Shown: positions 24,552-32,871 of the stretch, piece after piece | Position numbering within the stretch: position 1 is the stretch's first letter | Layout of the letters: each line of letters opens with the position of its first letter | From: Halobacteria archaeon HArc-gm2 | GTDB taxonomy: Archaea > Halobacteriota > Halobacteria > Halobacteriales > Haloarculaceae | Direction: 5' to 3' | NCBI GenBank assembly: GCA_025517465.1 | Contig: JAOPKE010000002.1 | Span: 465,627 to 529,626 of the forward strand | Length of the DNA: 64,000 nt | The notes under the pieces: model-generated | Database searches by the model: none | Told to the model about the DNA's origin: nothing | The model's input: only the letters and a program-made list of their open reading frames with translations | Translations under genes and position numbers: made by a program

Positions 24552-24600
24552 TGCAACGGTGTTTTGCAACACTCTCAGGGGTATTTTGCAACACTTTCTG
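24552..24600. repeat. TTTTGCAACACT repeats in the AT-rich part of the element
   Basis: TTTTGCAACACT occurs at 24562-24573 and 24584-24595, preceded by a related CTGCAACGGTG at 24551. The spacing is 22 bp, two helical turns, as in protein-binding iterons. No gene is convincing between 24310 and 24660; a 72-codon plus-strand frame at 24308-24526 lacks haloarchaeal amino-acid bias. Confidence 0.6.
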
Positions 24601-24660
24601 GAATCTATTACATTGGTGATTCTGGGAAGTGTCCTTGATAAGAATCCTCAAAGCAACGAG

Positions 24661-25500
24661 TTACTCTATAGCTTCTGCGGGGTCGCAAACTTCACCTGAT
24701 TCAATGGAAACCCCAACTCGGTCACATATGTCGACTAATGGACAGGCGTCCGGGCCGTCGAGACACGCCGGCTTCCGGGCGGTGCAGTACTCGCGCCCGA
24801 ACTGGATCATGGCGGTGTGACCGAAGCCACATTTCTCGCCGGGAACCGCCTCCTCCAGCGCTTCGCGGACGCCCTCGTGGTCCGCGTCGGCGGGCGCGAC
24901 GCCCAGCCGGCGAGCGATGCGGTGGACGTGCGTGTCGACGGGGAAGACGCCGGGCTGGCCGCCGGCGAACAGCAGGACGCAGTCGGCCGTCTTGGGGCCG
25001 ACGCCGTTCATCGCCAGCAGCGTGTCCCGGACCTCCTCCGGGTCGCCCTCGCGGACGAACTCGTCGAACCCCGCCGCGGAGCCGTACTCCTCGACGACGC
25101 GTTCGGCGATTTCGACGATCCGGGCCGACTTCTGGTTGTACAGCCCTGCCGACGAGATGGTCTCGGCCAGGTGGCTCTGTTCGGCCTCGGCGAGCGCGAC
25201 GGCGAGATCGGGATCGAGGTCGTCGTCCCCATTGTCTTCGCCGTCTGGCGCATACCGGTCCATCAGCGCGTCGTGGGCCGGCTGACTCGCCACGTCGGAG
25301 GTGTTCTGGCTGAGGATCGTTCGTACCAGACACTCGAAGGCGTCCCGCCCGCCGTAGGTCTTCGTCCAGTACATTTCGCCGAGACGGTCGACGACTTCTT
25401 CTGCGCGGGTGTCGGCCTCGGCCGGGTCGAACGCCGCCGCGACGCCGCCGCCAGACGCGCCGCCGCTGATGTTCTCCGTCGGCTCCGGGTCGTCGGTCAT
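24661..25500 (-). CDS. nth: Endonuclease III (DNA glycosylase/AP lyase)
   Basis: A 279-aa HhH-GPD protein that removes oxidised pyrimidines and nicks AP sites. The helix-hairpin-helix MNGVGPKTADCVLLF carries the catalytic Lys, and VFPVDTHVHRIARRLG the catalytic Asp. The [4Fe-4S] loop is C-x6-C-x6-C-x5-C (C-T-A-R-K-P-A-C to D-I-C), wider than the E. coli C-x6-C-x2-C-x5-C. The last 26 codons are AT-rich and come from the inserted element, replacing the native tail now at 23857. ATG 25500 is preferred; an extension to 25656 reads through the promoter region of the divergent gene. Confidence 0.9.
   Translation of the reverse strand: MTDDPEPTENISGGASGGGVAAAFDPAEADTRAEEVVDRLGEMYWTKTYGGRDAFECLVRTILSQNTSDVASQPAHDALMDRYAPDGEDNGDDDLDPDLAVALAEAEQSHLAETISSAGLYNQKSARIVEIAERVVEEYGSAAGFDEFVREGDPEEVRDTLLAMNGVGPKTADCVLLFAGGQPGVFPVDTHVHRIARRLGVAPADADHEGVREALEEAVPGEKCGFGHTAMIQFGREYCTARKPACLDGPDACPLVDICDRVGVSIESGEVCDPAEAIE
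24740..24779. repeat. Putative attachment-site direct repeat, right copy
   Basis: 40 bp identical to 23942-23981. It lies inside nth over the Fe-S-loop codons and marks the right junction of the insertion. Confidence 0.92.
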
Positions 25501-25594
25501 GTCCGTCTGTAGCCGCGCGTCGCCAATAACACCTCCCAACTCGGAGACGGGTTCCGCCGGCGGCTTCTTCACCGGCACAGCCCAACTCGTGGTC

Positions 25595-26473
25595 ATGACC
25601 GTTCTCGTCACCGGTGCGACGGGCACCGTCGGATCCCGCGTCGTCGCCGCGCTCACCGCCGCGGACGAACCCTATCGTGTGGCCGCTCGCGACACGGCGC
25701 GCGCCCGAGAGTCGATCGACGCTGACTCGGCAGTCTCGTTCGACTTCGAGAAACCGGAGACGTGGGGCGACGCGCTCGATGCCGTCGACCGGCTGTTCCT
25801 CGTGCGACCGCCGCAACTCTCCCGGGTGGGCGCCATCACCGACTTCGTGGACGCCGCGGAGCGGGTCGGCGTGGACCACGTCGTCGTTCTCTCCGTCCTC
25901 GGCGCCGAGAAGAACCCGTTGCTGCCCCACCGACGGATCGAGCGCCACGTCGAGGGGACGGGCCTCGAGTGGACGTTCGTCCGGGCGTCGTTCTTCATGC
26001 AGAACTTCCTCGAAGAGCATCGCGAGGAGGTGCGCGACGGCGTGTTATTCGTCCCGGCCGGCGACGGAACGACCAGTTTCGTCGACGCGCGCGACGTCGC
26101 CGCCGTGGCCGCCGCAGCGCTGACCGAACCCGATCACGGCGAGCGGGCCTACGACGTGACTGGTCCGGAGGCACTGACGTACGACGAGGTCGCAGCGGTG
26201 TTCAGCGACGTCCTCGACCGGCCCGTGACGTACGCGAACCCGTCGCTGCCGAGATTCGCCTGGGAGACCTACCGGCGCGGGACGTCGCTCGGCAAGACCC
26301 TGGTGATGAGCGGCATCTACACGACGGCCAGGTTCGGCCTCGCGGGACGAGTGGCCGACGACGTTCGGACTGTACTGGGCCGCGACCCGATCGACTTCCG
26401 GACGTTCGTCGATGACCACGCGAGCGACTTCGCCGTCGAGCGGTCACCCACGCGATCGCACCCCCGGAACTGA
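25595..26473 (+). CDS. NmrA-like NAD(P)-binding protein
   Basis: A 292-aa atypical short-chain dehydrogenase of the NmrA/quinone-oxidoreductase-2 kind. TVLVTGATGTVGSRVVAAL (residues 2-20) is the Rossmann motif, and LVRPPQLSRVGAITDFVDAA, then VVLSVLGAEKNPLLPHRRIE and FVRASFFMQNFLEEH, are typical. The usual Tyr-x3-Lys pair is absent, so it may sense NAD(P) or reduce quinones. ATG 25595 gives the exact Rossmann N-terminus. Divergent from nth. Confidence 0.82.
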   Translation: MTVLVTGATGTVGSRVVAALTAADEPYRVAARDTARARESIDADSAVSFDFEKPETWGDALDAVDRLFLVRPPQLSRVGAITDFVDAAERVGVDHVVVLSVLGAEKNPLLPHRRIERHVEGTGLEWTFVRASFFMQNFLEEHREEVRDGVLFVPAGDGTTSFVDARDVAAVAAAALTEPDHGERAYDVTGPEALTYDEVAAVFSDVLDRPVTYANPSLPRFAWETYRRGTSLGKTLVMSGIYTTARFGLAGRVADDVRTVLGRDPIDFRTFVDDHASDFAVERSPTRSHPRN

Positions 26474-26555
26474 GGGTCTCTCCTGGGCGCTCGTACTTTT
26501 CTGGGTGCCAGTGCAGGCGCGTCGCGAATGCGTACTCGATTCCGGCTCTCTGCCG

Positions 26556-26987
26556 TTACTCGAGGGAGAACGTCGCAGTCACGTCCGCGCCGTCCGCGAG
26601 GGCCGCCACCAGGTCCCGGTCGAGGTCCGCGGCCGCCCCGTCGGCCTCGACCATCACCGTTCGGTCGTCGACGTAGTCGCTGGTCCGGCAGACGAAGCTC
26701 CGGTCGCCGTCGAAGGTCAGGTCGGGGTGACCGCTGCCGGTGACGGTCTCGGACTTCCCGCCGGCTTCGATAGTTAGCGATATCGTCGCGTCGGCGTCCC
26801 GGCACGCCTCGACGAACGCGTCGTCGAAGTCCGCGGGGACGCGGTCGGCTTCGATGGCGAGGATGCAGTCGCCCGCCGGCGTCAGAAAGTCGTCGCTCGT
26901 GAGTTCCAGCGTGCTCGAGTGTTCGGCGCTCACGTTCTCGTGTCCGTGCCCGTGGACCACTTCGGTCGTCTCCCGCCCGTCGTTCAT
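26556..26987 (-). CDS. DUF371 family protein
   Basis: A 143-aa archaeal DUF371 protein. The N-terminal half contains V-V-H-G-H-G-H-E-N-V and TPAGDCILAIEADR. The C-terminal half has GSGHPDLTFDGDRSFVCRTS and a conserved DRTVMVEADGAAADLDRDLV. The His cluster and D-x-D suggest metal binding. No function is established for the family. ATG 26987 matches the family start. Confidence 0.82.
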   Translation of the reverse strand: MNDGRETTEVVHGHGHENVSAEHSSTLELTSDDFLTPAGDCILAIEADRVPADFDDAFVEACRDADATISLTIEAGGKSETVTGSGHPDLTFDGDRSFVCRTSDYVDDRTVMVEADGAAADLDRDLVAALADGADVTATFSLE

Positions 26988-27012
26988 ACCCCCGCTTTCC
27001 CGTCGGCCCACT

Positions 27013-27192
27013 TCAGCGAGTCGACTCGGAATCGCGTGCGACCGTGACCGTGACGGCGCCACAGCGGCACTCGTAGGCACGCCGCTCGCCACCCTCGGTC
27101 CGGAACGTGAGCGTCGGTTCGTCGGCGAGGCGCCGCTCGCAGTTCTCCCCGTCACACGTCGCCGTGGTCTCGTTCCGGAGTTCCTCTATCAT
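27013..27192 (-). CDS. Small cysteine-rich protein
   Basis: A 59-aa protein with C-D-G-E-N-C (residues 13-18) and C-R-C (residues 42-44), a plausible zinc or metal site, and beta-rich intervening sequence. It lies 25 nt upstream of the DUF371 start on the same strand and may share its transcript. No family recognised beyond small haloarchaeal zinc-finger proteins. Confidence 0.65.
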   Translation of the reverse strand: MIEELRNETTATCDGENCERRLADEPTLTFRTEGGERRAYECRCGAVTVTVARDSESTR

Positions 27193-27396
27193 ACATCCGA
27201 GTCCACGGGGAACGGATATGAAGGTCCGCCTCCCCCGGAGTGGAAGTGAAAGTGTGGGCCGGCGCGGCGATGAACCCGACGAGCGACCACAGCGCCGAAC
27301 CCGAGGCGACCGCCGGTTGCGAAACGGAGTCACCGTGGGTGGTATGCGAACACTAGCCGTAACAGTTACAACCACCATAGTGCAACAACTGCGCAA

Positions 27397-27975
27397 GTGT
27401 TCCAGAGAGTTCGCGGGCGCGTCACCGGGAATCTCGGTCGTGCGAAGCGCATGCTTCGCCGCTCGTTCTCCGGAGACCACTCGACCGAGGAGATCGCCCG
27501 GAGCTTCGGGCTCGGCGTGTTCATCACGATGCTGCCGACGCTCGGCGTCGGCTTTCTCGTCTTCCTCGTCCTCGCGGCCGTCTTCGATAGCATGAGCAAA
27601 CTCGCGCTCGTCGCCTCCGCCGTCGTCTTCAACCCGGTGGTCAAGTGGGGCGTCTACGGGCTCAGTCTCGGACTGGGGATGTTCCTGCTCGGTCCGGTCG
27701 AGGGAGTCACGGTGACCGACGCGTCGCTGTCCGCCGCGCCGGCTGTCGTCCTCCGACTGGTGGTGGGCAACGTCATCCTCGCCGTCGCCGTCGCCGCCGT
27801 CAGCTACGTCGTCTCGTTCCGGTTTATCGACCGCTACGCGGACACGGCCGCCGAGTACATCGACGACGTGAGCGACCACGTCACCGCCCCGTTCGGCGGG
27901 ACGGGCGAGGATCGGGACTCGGTCGAGGGCCCGGACGTTGGCCCAGACGGTGACGACCCCCGGGGCTGTGACTGA
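27397..27975 (+). CDS. DUF2062 membrane protein
   Basis: A 192-aa protein with the DUF2062 pattern STEEIARSFGLGVFITMLPT (about residues 29-48), then F-N-P-V-V-K-W-G-V-Y and four hydrophobic helices. The C-terminal tail is acidic and cytoplasmic. Family members are small membrane proteins of unknown function, sometimes fused to glycosyltransferases. The start is GTG 27397; ATG 27451 would remove part of the basic N-terminus. Confidence 0.82.
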   Translation: MFQRVRGRVTGNLGRAKRMLRRSFSGDHSTEEIARSFGLGVFITMLPTLGVGFLVFLVLAAVFDSMSKLALVASAVVFNPVVKWGVYGLSLGLGMFLLGPVEGVTVTDASLSAAPAVVLRLVVGNVILAVAVAAVSYVVSFRFIDRYADTAAEYIDDVSDHVTAPFGGTGEDRDSVEGPDVGPDGDDPRGCD

Positions 27976-28077
27976 CGTCCGGGCCGCCGACACGCGCTGG
28001 CGTTCTCCCGACTGGGTCGAGAGACCCTTCTAACGTCAGCGAACGAACTACTACGGCGAGTACAGGGGGTAAAGTAC

Positions 28078-29937
28078 ATGCCCGCGGAGAACAGCGCAAC
28101 GTACATGTCGCTGGAGTGGCGAGGTGCGGCAGTCGAATCCGGGTCCGGCGTCCCGTCGGCGACGACGTGGCAGGACGTCGACGTCCCCGGACGACCGGTC
28201 AAGTTTGCCGGTGACGACGCCGTCGCCTATCGAACCGAGTTCGCAGACCCCCGGGAGGCCGACGACGAGCACGCCGTCCTCGTCCTGGAGGGAGTTTTCG
28301 CACACGCCCGCGTCTGGCTCAACGGTGACGAGCTGGCCGAACACGACGCGTACTTCGACCCGCTCCGTGTCTCCCTGCCCGTCGAGGACGAGAACGAACT
28401 GGTCGTCGAGTGCCGGGCCCCCGAGGACCGGTTCGGCGGGATATACGACACCGACCGCGTTCCCCAAAACGCGTCGGTCCCGGGTATCTGGTGGGGCGCG
28501 ACCATCGAGACCCACCCCGATCCCTACGTCGAATCGCTGAGCGTCGCCCCTCGCATCGGCGAGGGGGAACCCACGGTCGCCGTCGAAGCGACCGTCGTCA
28601 CCGACCAGCCTCTCGACGACCGGATGACCCTGTCGATACGGCCGGAGGGCGACGTCCGTGGCGGCGGGATGATGAACCGCGCGGCCGTCGAGACGGCCCC
28701 CGGGCGAACGACAGTCTCCCACGAGGTGGAGGTCCGCGACGGCTCGCTCTGGTGGCCCCACGACCTGGGTGACCAGCCCCGCTATACGTTGCGCGCGAAG
28801 CTGGCCGACTCTGAGCGGACCACCGTCACGGGGCTCCGGAGCGTCGACTACGACGAGGACGGCCTCCTCGTCAACGGCGAGCGCGTCGCGGCCCGCGGCG
28901 TCAACTTGACCGACGCCACCGCGGCCGACGTCGAACGCGCTGCCCGGGCGAACGCGAATCTCGTCCGGGCCCACGCGCACGTCCTCTCCCCCGAGGTGTA
29001 CGAGGCCTGCGACGAACAGGGGCTGCTCGTCTGGCAGGACCTCCCGCTGACCGGACCCGGCGAGTTCGACGTCGAGCGCGGACAGGACCTGGCCGAGCGC
29101 CTCCTCCGGGCCCGACGGAACCGACCCAGCCTGGCCGCCGTCTCCGTTCACGACGAGCCGATGCCGGACCTCGGCGACGGACTCGGAACTGGCGCCGTCG
29201 ACCGCCTCCGCTATCGCTGGCGCGCGTGGCGCGCGAGCTACGACAGGGAACCGGCAGACTCCGTCGCCGAGGTCGTCTCAGAAGTGCCGACGTTCCCCGT
29301 CGTCGGTCCGGCCGGCATCGGCCCGGACGCCGCGACGATCTATCCCGGCTGGACCTTCGGCGAGGCCGGCGACGTCGACTGGCTCTGTGACCGCTTCGAC
29401 CTGGGGGACGTCGTCGCGGAGTTCGGCGCCGGCGCGCTCGCGGCCGACGACCCCGCCGACGAGACGGACTTCGACGCCGACCGACACGCGGCGCGCGTCG
29501 GCAGCGGCGTCGACGAGTCCCAGGACTACCAGGCGGACGTCCTCGGCACCGTCGCCGAACGGCTGCGATTGCGCGGGACGAACGTCCTGGCCGCCTACGC
29601 GCTCCGCGACGTCGGTGACGCCGGGATGGGCGTGCTCGCCCGGGACGGCAGCGAGAAGACCGCCTTCGACCGACTCGCTGCGGCCTACCAGCCCGTCCAG
29701 GGCGTCCTTTCGGACCCGACGCCGGGCGAGAGCGACGTCGTGGTCATTCACGACCGCCCCTCGCCGGCGACCGTCACGGTCGAGTGGGACGTCGACGGCG
29801 AGCGAGAGCAGGAGGAACTGAAAGTGGGCGCCTACGGTCGCGTCGACGTGACGACGCTCTCCCTTTCCGAGGGCGACGCCGTCACTATCGCCGTGGCCAC
29901 CGACGACGCCGTAGCGCACAACGAGTACCGTATTTAA
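28078..29937 (+). CDS. Glycoside hydrolase family 2-like protein
   Basis: A 619-aa protein. The N-terminal jelly-roll sugar-binding domain (VLVLEGVFAHARVWLNGDEL, GGIYDTDRVPQNASVPGIWWG) and the immunoglobulin-like domain are followed by a truncated TIM barrel (GLLVNGERVAARGVNLTDAT, LLVWQDLPLTGPGEF). The catalytic Glu candidates are in S-V-H-D-E-P (normally GNE) and V-V-A-E-F-G-A. No signal peptide. Shorter than typical 800-aa GH2 mannosidases. It may act on short mannosides or glucuronides or be non-catalytic; the substrate is not predictable. A hairpin CCCGTG/CACGGG follows the gene at about 29959. Confidence 0.75.
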   Translation: MPAENSATYMSLEWRGAAVESGSGVPSATTWQDVDVPGRPVKFAGDDAVAYRTEFADPREADDEHAVLVLEGVFAHARVWLNGDELAEHDAYFDPLRVSLPVEDENELVVECRAPEDRFGGIYDTDRVPQNASVPGIWWGATIETHPDPYVESLSVAPRIGEGEPTVAVEATVVTDQPLDDRMTLSIRPEGDVRGGGMMNRAAVETAPGRTTVSHEVEVRDGSLWWPHDLGDQPRYTLRAKLADSERTTVTGLRSVDYDEDGLLVNGERVAARGVNLTDATAADVERAARANANLVRAHAHVLSPEVYEACDEQGLLVWQDLPLTGPGEFDVERGQDLAERLLRARRNRPSLAAVSVHDEPMPDLGDGLGTGAVDRLRYRWRAWRASYDREPADSVAEVVSEVPTFPVVGPAGIGPDAATIYPGWTFGEAGDVDWLCDRFDLGDVVAEFGAGALAADDPADETDFDADRHAARVGSGVDESQDYQADVLGTVAERLRLRGTNVLAAYALRDVGDAGMGVLARDGSEKTAFDRLAAAYQPVQGVLSDPTPGESDVVVIHDRPSPATVTVEWDVDGEREQEELKVGAYGRVDVTTLSLSEGDAVTIAVATDDAVAHNEYRI

Positions 29938-30187
29938 CGTCTCCCGACGACGTGTGAACCCGTGGCACGCGGTTTCTCACGGGTGTGAGCGGTCACCACG
30001 GTGTTCGTTGTACCGCAATGTTTAAAGGAAATCGACCAGTACGTACAGGTACCAGAACGTCTCCGGCGTTCGGGCAGTATCGCATTCCGCCCAGTATGAC
30101 AGGGAACCCTTGTTATCGGCGTCAGCCCACTGAGAGGAATACGACTGCCCAGCGCCGTGGCGGTCATGGAATCGAGGATTAACAACA

Positions 30188-31078
30188 ATGGCAGAATCGA
30201 TAGACGAATCCAAAAACGTAGAAGTCACAGACGAAGATCTCGAAAACAAATCCAAGGGCGAGCTCATCAAGCTCGCCGGCCAGCTCCGCGACCGACGGAA
30301 CGACCTGAACCAGCTGGCATCCGAGCGGGCGTCCAGCCGGGACGACCTCAACGCGAAGACCCGTGAGAAGGTCAACGAGGCCCAGGAACACCGCGAGCAG
30401 CGCGACGAGCTCAACGAGCAGGTCCAGGAGCACAAGGAACAGCGAAACGAGCTCAACGCGGAGGCCAACAAGCTCTTCGACAAGGTCGACAAGATGAAGA
30501 ACGACCTCGAGCTCGACGAGGGAAAGTCCGTCGACAAGCTCGAGTCCGAAATCGAAGACCTGGAGTTCAAACAGCAGACCGAGGTGCTCAGTAGCGACGA
30601 CGAGCGCGAACTCATCGAGAAGATCGAGGAGAAACGCGAGCAACTCGCCGAGAAGAAGGAGAAACTCGACCAGACGGGCGACCTCGACGGCCTCAAGGAG
30701 GAGGCAGAGGAGGTCCGCTCCGAAGCCTCGACCCACCACCAGAAGGTGACGGAACTCGCCGACGAGGCCCAGAAGCACCACAACGAGATGATCGAGGCCT
30801 ATCGCGAGGCCGACGACATCCGCGACGACGCCGACGAGATGCACGAGAAGTTCGTGGACGCCCAGGAGGCCGCCGACCAGCACCACGAGGACTTCGTCCG
30901 CGTCCAGAAGCGCCTCCGCGAACTGGACAAGAAAGAGGAGAAGGCCGAACGCTCCGCCCGCGAGGAGAAGCAGGAGGCCGCCAAGGAGGAGGCCGAGGAG
31001 ATCTATCAGAAGTTCAAGGAAGGCGAGACCCTCGACACCGAGGACCTGATGAAGCTGCAGAAGGCCGGCAAGCTCTAG
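30188..31078 (+). CDS. Archaeal coiled-coil protein (COG1340-like)
   Basis: A 296-aa protein that is almost entirely charged heptad sequence (Glu, Lys, Arg, Asp, Leu) from about residue 20 to 270. It includes LRDRRNDLNQLASERASSRDDLN and a helical-hairpin turn near 165-180. It matches the widespread archaeal coiled-coil family, often mis-named a phosphoserine phosphatase. Probably dimeric; suggested roles are structural or nucleic-acid-linked, without proof. The 250 nt upstream hold a possible TTTAAA promoter box at about 30019 and no other gene. Confidence 0.82.
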   Translation: MAESIDESKNVEVTDEDLENKSKGELIKLAGQLRDRRNDLNQLASERASSRDDLNAKTREKVNEAQEHREQRDELNEQVQEHKEQRNELNAEANKLFDKVDKMKNDLELDEGKSVDKLESEIEDLEFKQQTEVLSSDDERELIEKIEEKREQLAEKKEKLDQTGDLDGLKEEAEEVRSEASTHHQKVTELADEAQKHHNEMIEAYREADDIRDDADEMHEKFVDAQEAADQHHEDFVRVQKRLRELDKKEEKAERSAREEKQEAAKEEAEEIYQKFKEGETLDTEDLMKLQKAGKL

Positions 31079-31268
31079 ACCCGGTCTCTTTTCTCTCTAC
31101 GCCGTTCTCGAACCACCGAGCGACTGCTATCGCGTAGGTGACCACTGACCGGCCCGGCTGCACGTAACGGCTGTTTCACCCGCCCGACACAGACTCGCCC
31201 ACGGCGCGTCACGAGTTCTCAGCACGGTCCCGTTACCCCTTTCACCGGCGATAACGAACTCTCCGGCG

Positions 31269-31934
31269 ATGTCCCTGGCCGCGACGCTGGTCGGTGGGAT
31301 GGTCTTTGGGCTCGCGCTGGCGGCGCCACCGGGGCCGATGAACGCCGTCATCGCGACGGAGAGCGTGCTCCGTGGCTGGGGCGCGGGCTTCCGCGCCGGA
31401 CTGGGAGCGATGGTCGCGGACGTCTGTTTCTTCCTGCTGGCGCTGGTCGGCCTGGTCGCGTTCGTCCAGCGCTCGCCGGACGTCAGGACCGCGCTGTTCG
31501 TCGCCGGTGGCCTGCTGATGATCTACTTCGCCTACGGCGCCGTCGCGAGCGCCCGCTCGTTCGTCGACGAGGAACTCGAAGAAGGCAAGGGCTTTCGCAA
31601 GGCGTTCGTCCTGGCGCTCACGAACCCGTTCCAGATCGTCTTCTGGCTGACCGTCGGCGTCGGCTTGCTCGAACCGGGCCAGCTCGACGTGCTGGCGGCC
31701 CTGCCCGTCGTCGGCCAGTCGCTCGCCGGACGCGCCGTCGTCCAGACCGGCGAGCCGGCGATAATCGTCGGCCTGTTCGCCGGCGTCGTCGTCTGGATTC
31801 TGGGCTTTCCGGCGGCACTCGTCTCGGCCCGGCGCCGTGTGGATTCGGTCGCGCCGGTGGTCGCGTGGCTCTCGGCGGCGGTGCTGGCCGGGTCGGGCCT
31901 GCTCTTCCTCGCGGAAGCGGCGTCGCGGCTCTAG
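31269..31934 (+). CDS. LysE-family amino-acid exporter
   Basis: A 221-aa membrane protein with the LysE/RhtB signature at the N-terminus (GMVFGLALAAPPGPMNAVIATESV, short helix with PPGP) and six predicted helices. It probably exports amino acids or small metabolites. Its stop overlaps the stop of the convergent HD-domain gene by 4 nt. Confidence 0.83.
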   Translation: MSLAATLVGGMVFGLALAAPPGPMNAVIATESVLRGWGAGFRAGLGAMVADVCFFLLALVGLVAFVQRSPDVRTALFVAGGLLMIYFAYGAVASARSFVDEELEEGKGFRKAFVLALTNPFQIVFWLTVGVGLLEPGQLDVLAALPVVGQSLAGRAVVQTGEPAIIVGLFAGVVVWILGFPAALVSARRRVDSVAPVVAWLSAAVLAGSGLLFLAEAASRL

Positions 31935-32647
31935 TCGCCGCCCATGCCGGAGGCCATGTCAACGACGGCCTCCTCGCCGTCCATCTCGGCCACTTCGCCC
32001 TCGAGCCACTCCTGGAACCAGCGGGCGCGCTTGAGTCGGCGCTGGAGGACGGCCTCGGCGGTCTCGCTCTCGATCCGGTCGCGAGCGTCGCGGCCCCGCT
32101 CGACGACGCGGCCGACCATCTCGGCGGCGTCCATGTGCGAGCGGGCCTCGTAGCCCATCCGTAACAGCATCAGCGCCGTCCCGTTGGCGCCGACCTTGTC
32201 GAGGATGTCCGCCTCGATGAGACACTGGGTCTCCATCGGCAGGTCGGTCACGTCACCCTGGTAGGAGTGGTCGCGGATGGCCGTGCACACCTGGTCGACG
32301 AACGAGTCGGGGTAGTCGCCGTGGGCCGTGAGGTACTCGCGGGCGATGTCCGCGCCCGCGTCGGCGTGGACGTCCTGGTCCACTTCGAGTTTCGCCACGT
32401 CGTGGAAGAGGGCGGCGACGCGCGTCACGTCGGCGTTCGCCCCTTCTTCGTGAGCGATCTCTCCGGCGAGGTCGACGACGTTCAGGATGTGATTGAACCG
32501 GTACTCCGCGGAGTGCCAGGGGTACCACCGCATCCGGCCGCCTTCGTCCTCGTTCTCCACGCTGGCCGTCAGGTAGTCGCGCACGAACGTCTGCATCGCG
32601 TCGAATTCGTCGTCCGAAACTGGCGACTCCTGGATCTCAACGCCCAC
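31931..32647 (-). CDS. HD-domain phosphohydrolase
   Basis: A 238-aa protein with the HD metal-binding pattern: H in RFNHILNVVDLA, H-D in ALFHDVAKLEVD, H in TAIRDHSY, D in LIEADILDKVGANG. This suits hydrolysis of nucleotides or phosphodiesters. GTG start at 32647; no better upstream start is visible. Substrate unknown. Confidence 0.82.
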   Translation of the reverse strand: MGVEIQESPVSDDEFDAMQTFVRDYLTASVENEDEGGRMRWYPWHSAEYRFNHILNVVDLAGEIAHEEGANADVTRVAALFHDVAKLEVDQDVHADAGADIAREYLTAHGDYPDSFVDQVCTAIRDHSYQGDVTDLPMETQCLIEADILDKVGANGTALMLLRMGYEARSHMDAAEMVGRVVERGRDARDRIESETAEAVLQRRLKRARWFQEWLEGEVAEMDGEEAVVDMASGMGGD

Positions 32648-32871
32648 AGAACCACCTCCCAGAACGGATGTCGTTATTCATCTTACAGGGAAAAACGTGC
32701 GTTCGACTCTTTAGCGTTACGACAGGGTGAACAACTGCCAGCCACGCCGATCGAAATCTGGCGAACTGGTCGCATCCGCCCGCACGTACGACCGCCGTCA
32801 CCGACTCTTTCGGTGGACAGTTCGCCTCGTGATCCCTTCCCAGACGTCTCTCCGCCGCCAGTACCGCCGTC

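Larger units (their letters stand above)
23942..24779. mobile_element. Mini integrative element in the 3' end of nth
   Basis: The segment is bounded by perfect 40-bp direct repeats 798 bp apart. The sequence between them is much richer in AT than its surroundings. It supplies a replacement nth tail (24661-24739), one small membrane-protein gene on the minus strand, a strong hairpin, and an AT-rich stretch with repeats. The structure is that of site-specific integration into a conserved gene with restoration of the reading frame. No integrase is encoded here, so it is either a decayed element or one mobilised in trans. Confidence 0.75.

Noticed and set aside
27270..27356. 28-codon acidic frame between the small Cys protein and DUF2062 gene
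   Set aside because: Acidic and GC3-rich, but too short, with no promoter or family match.
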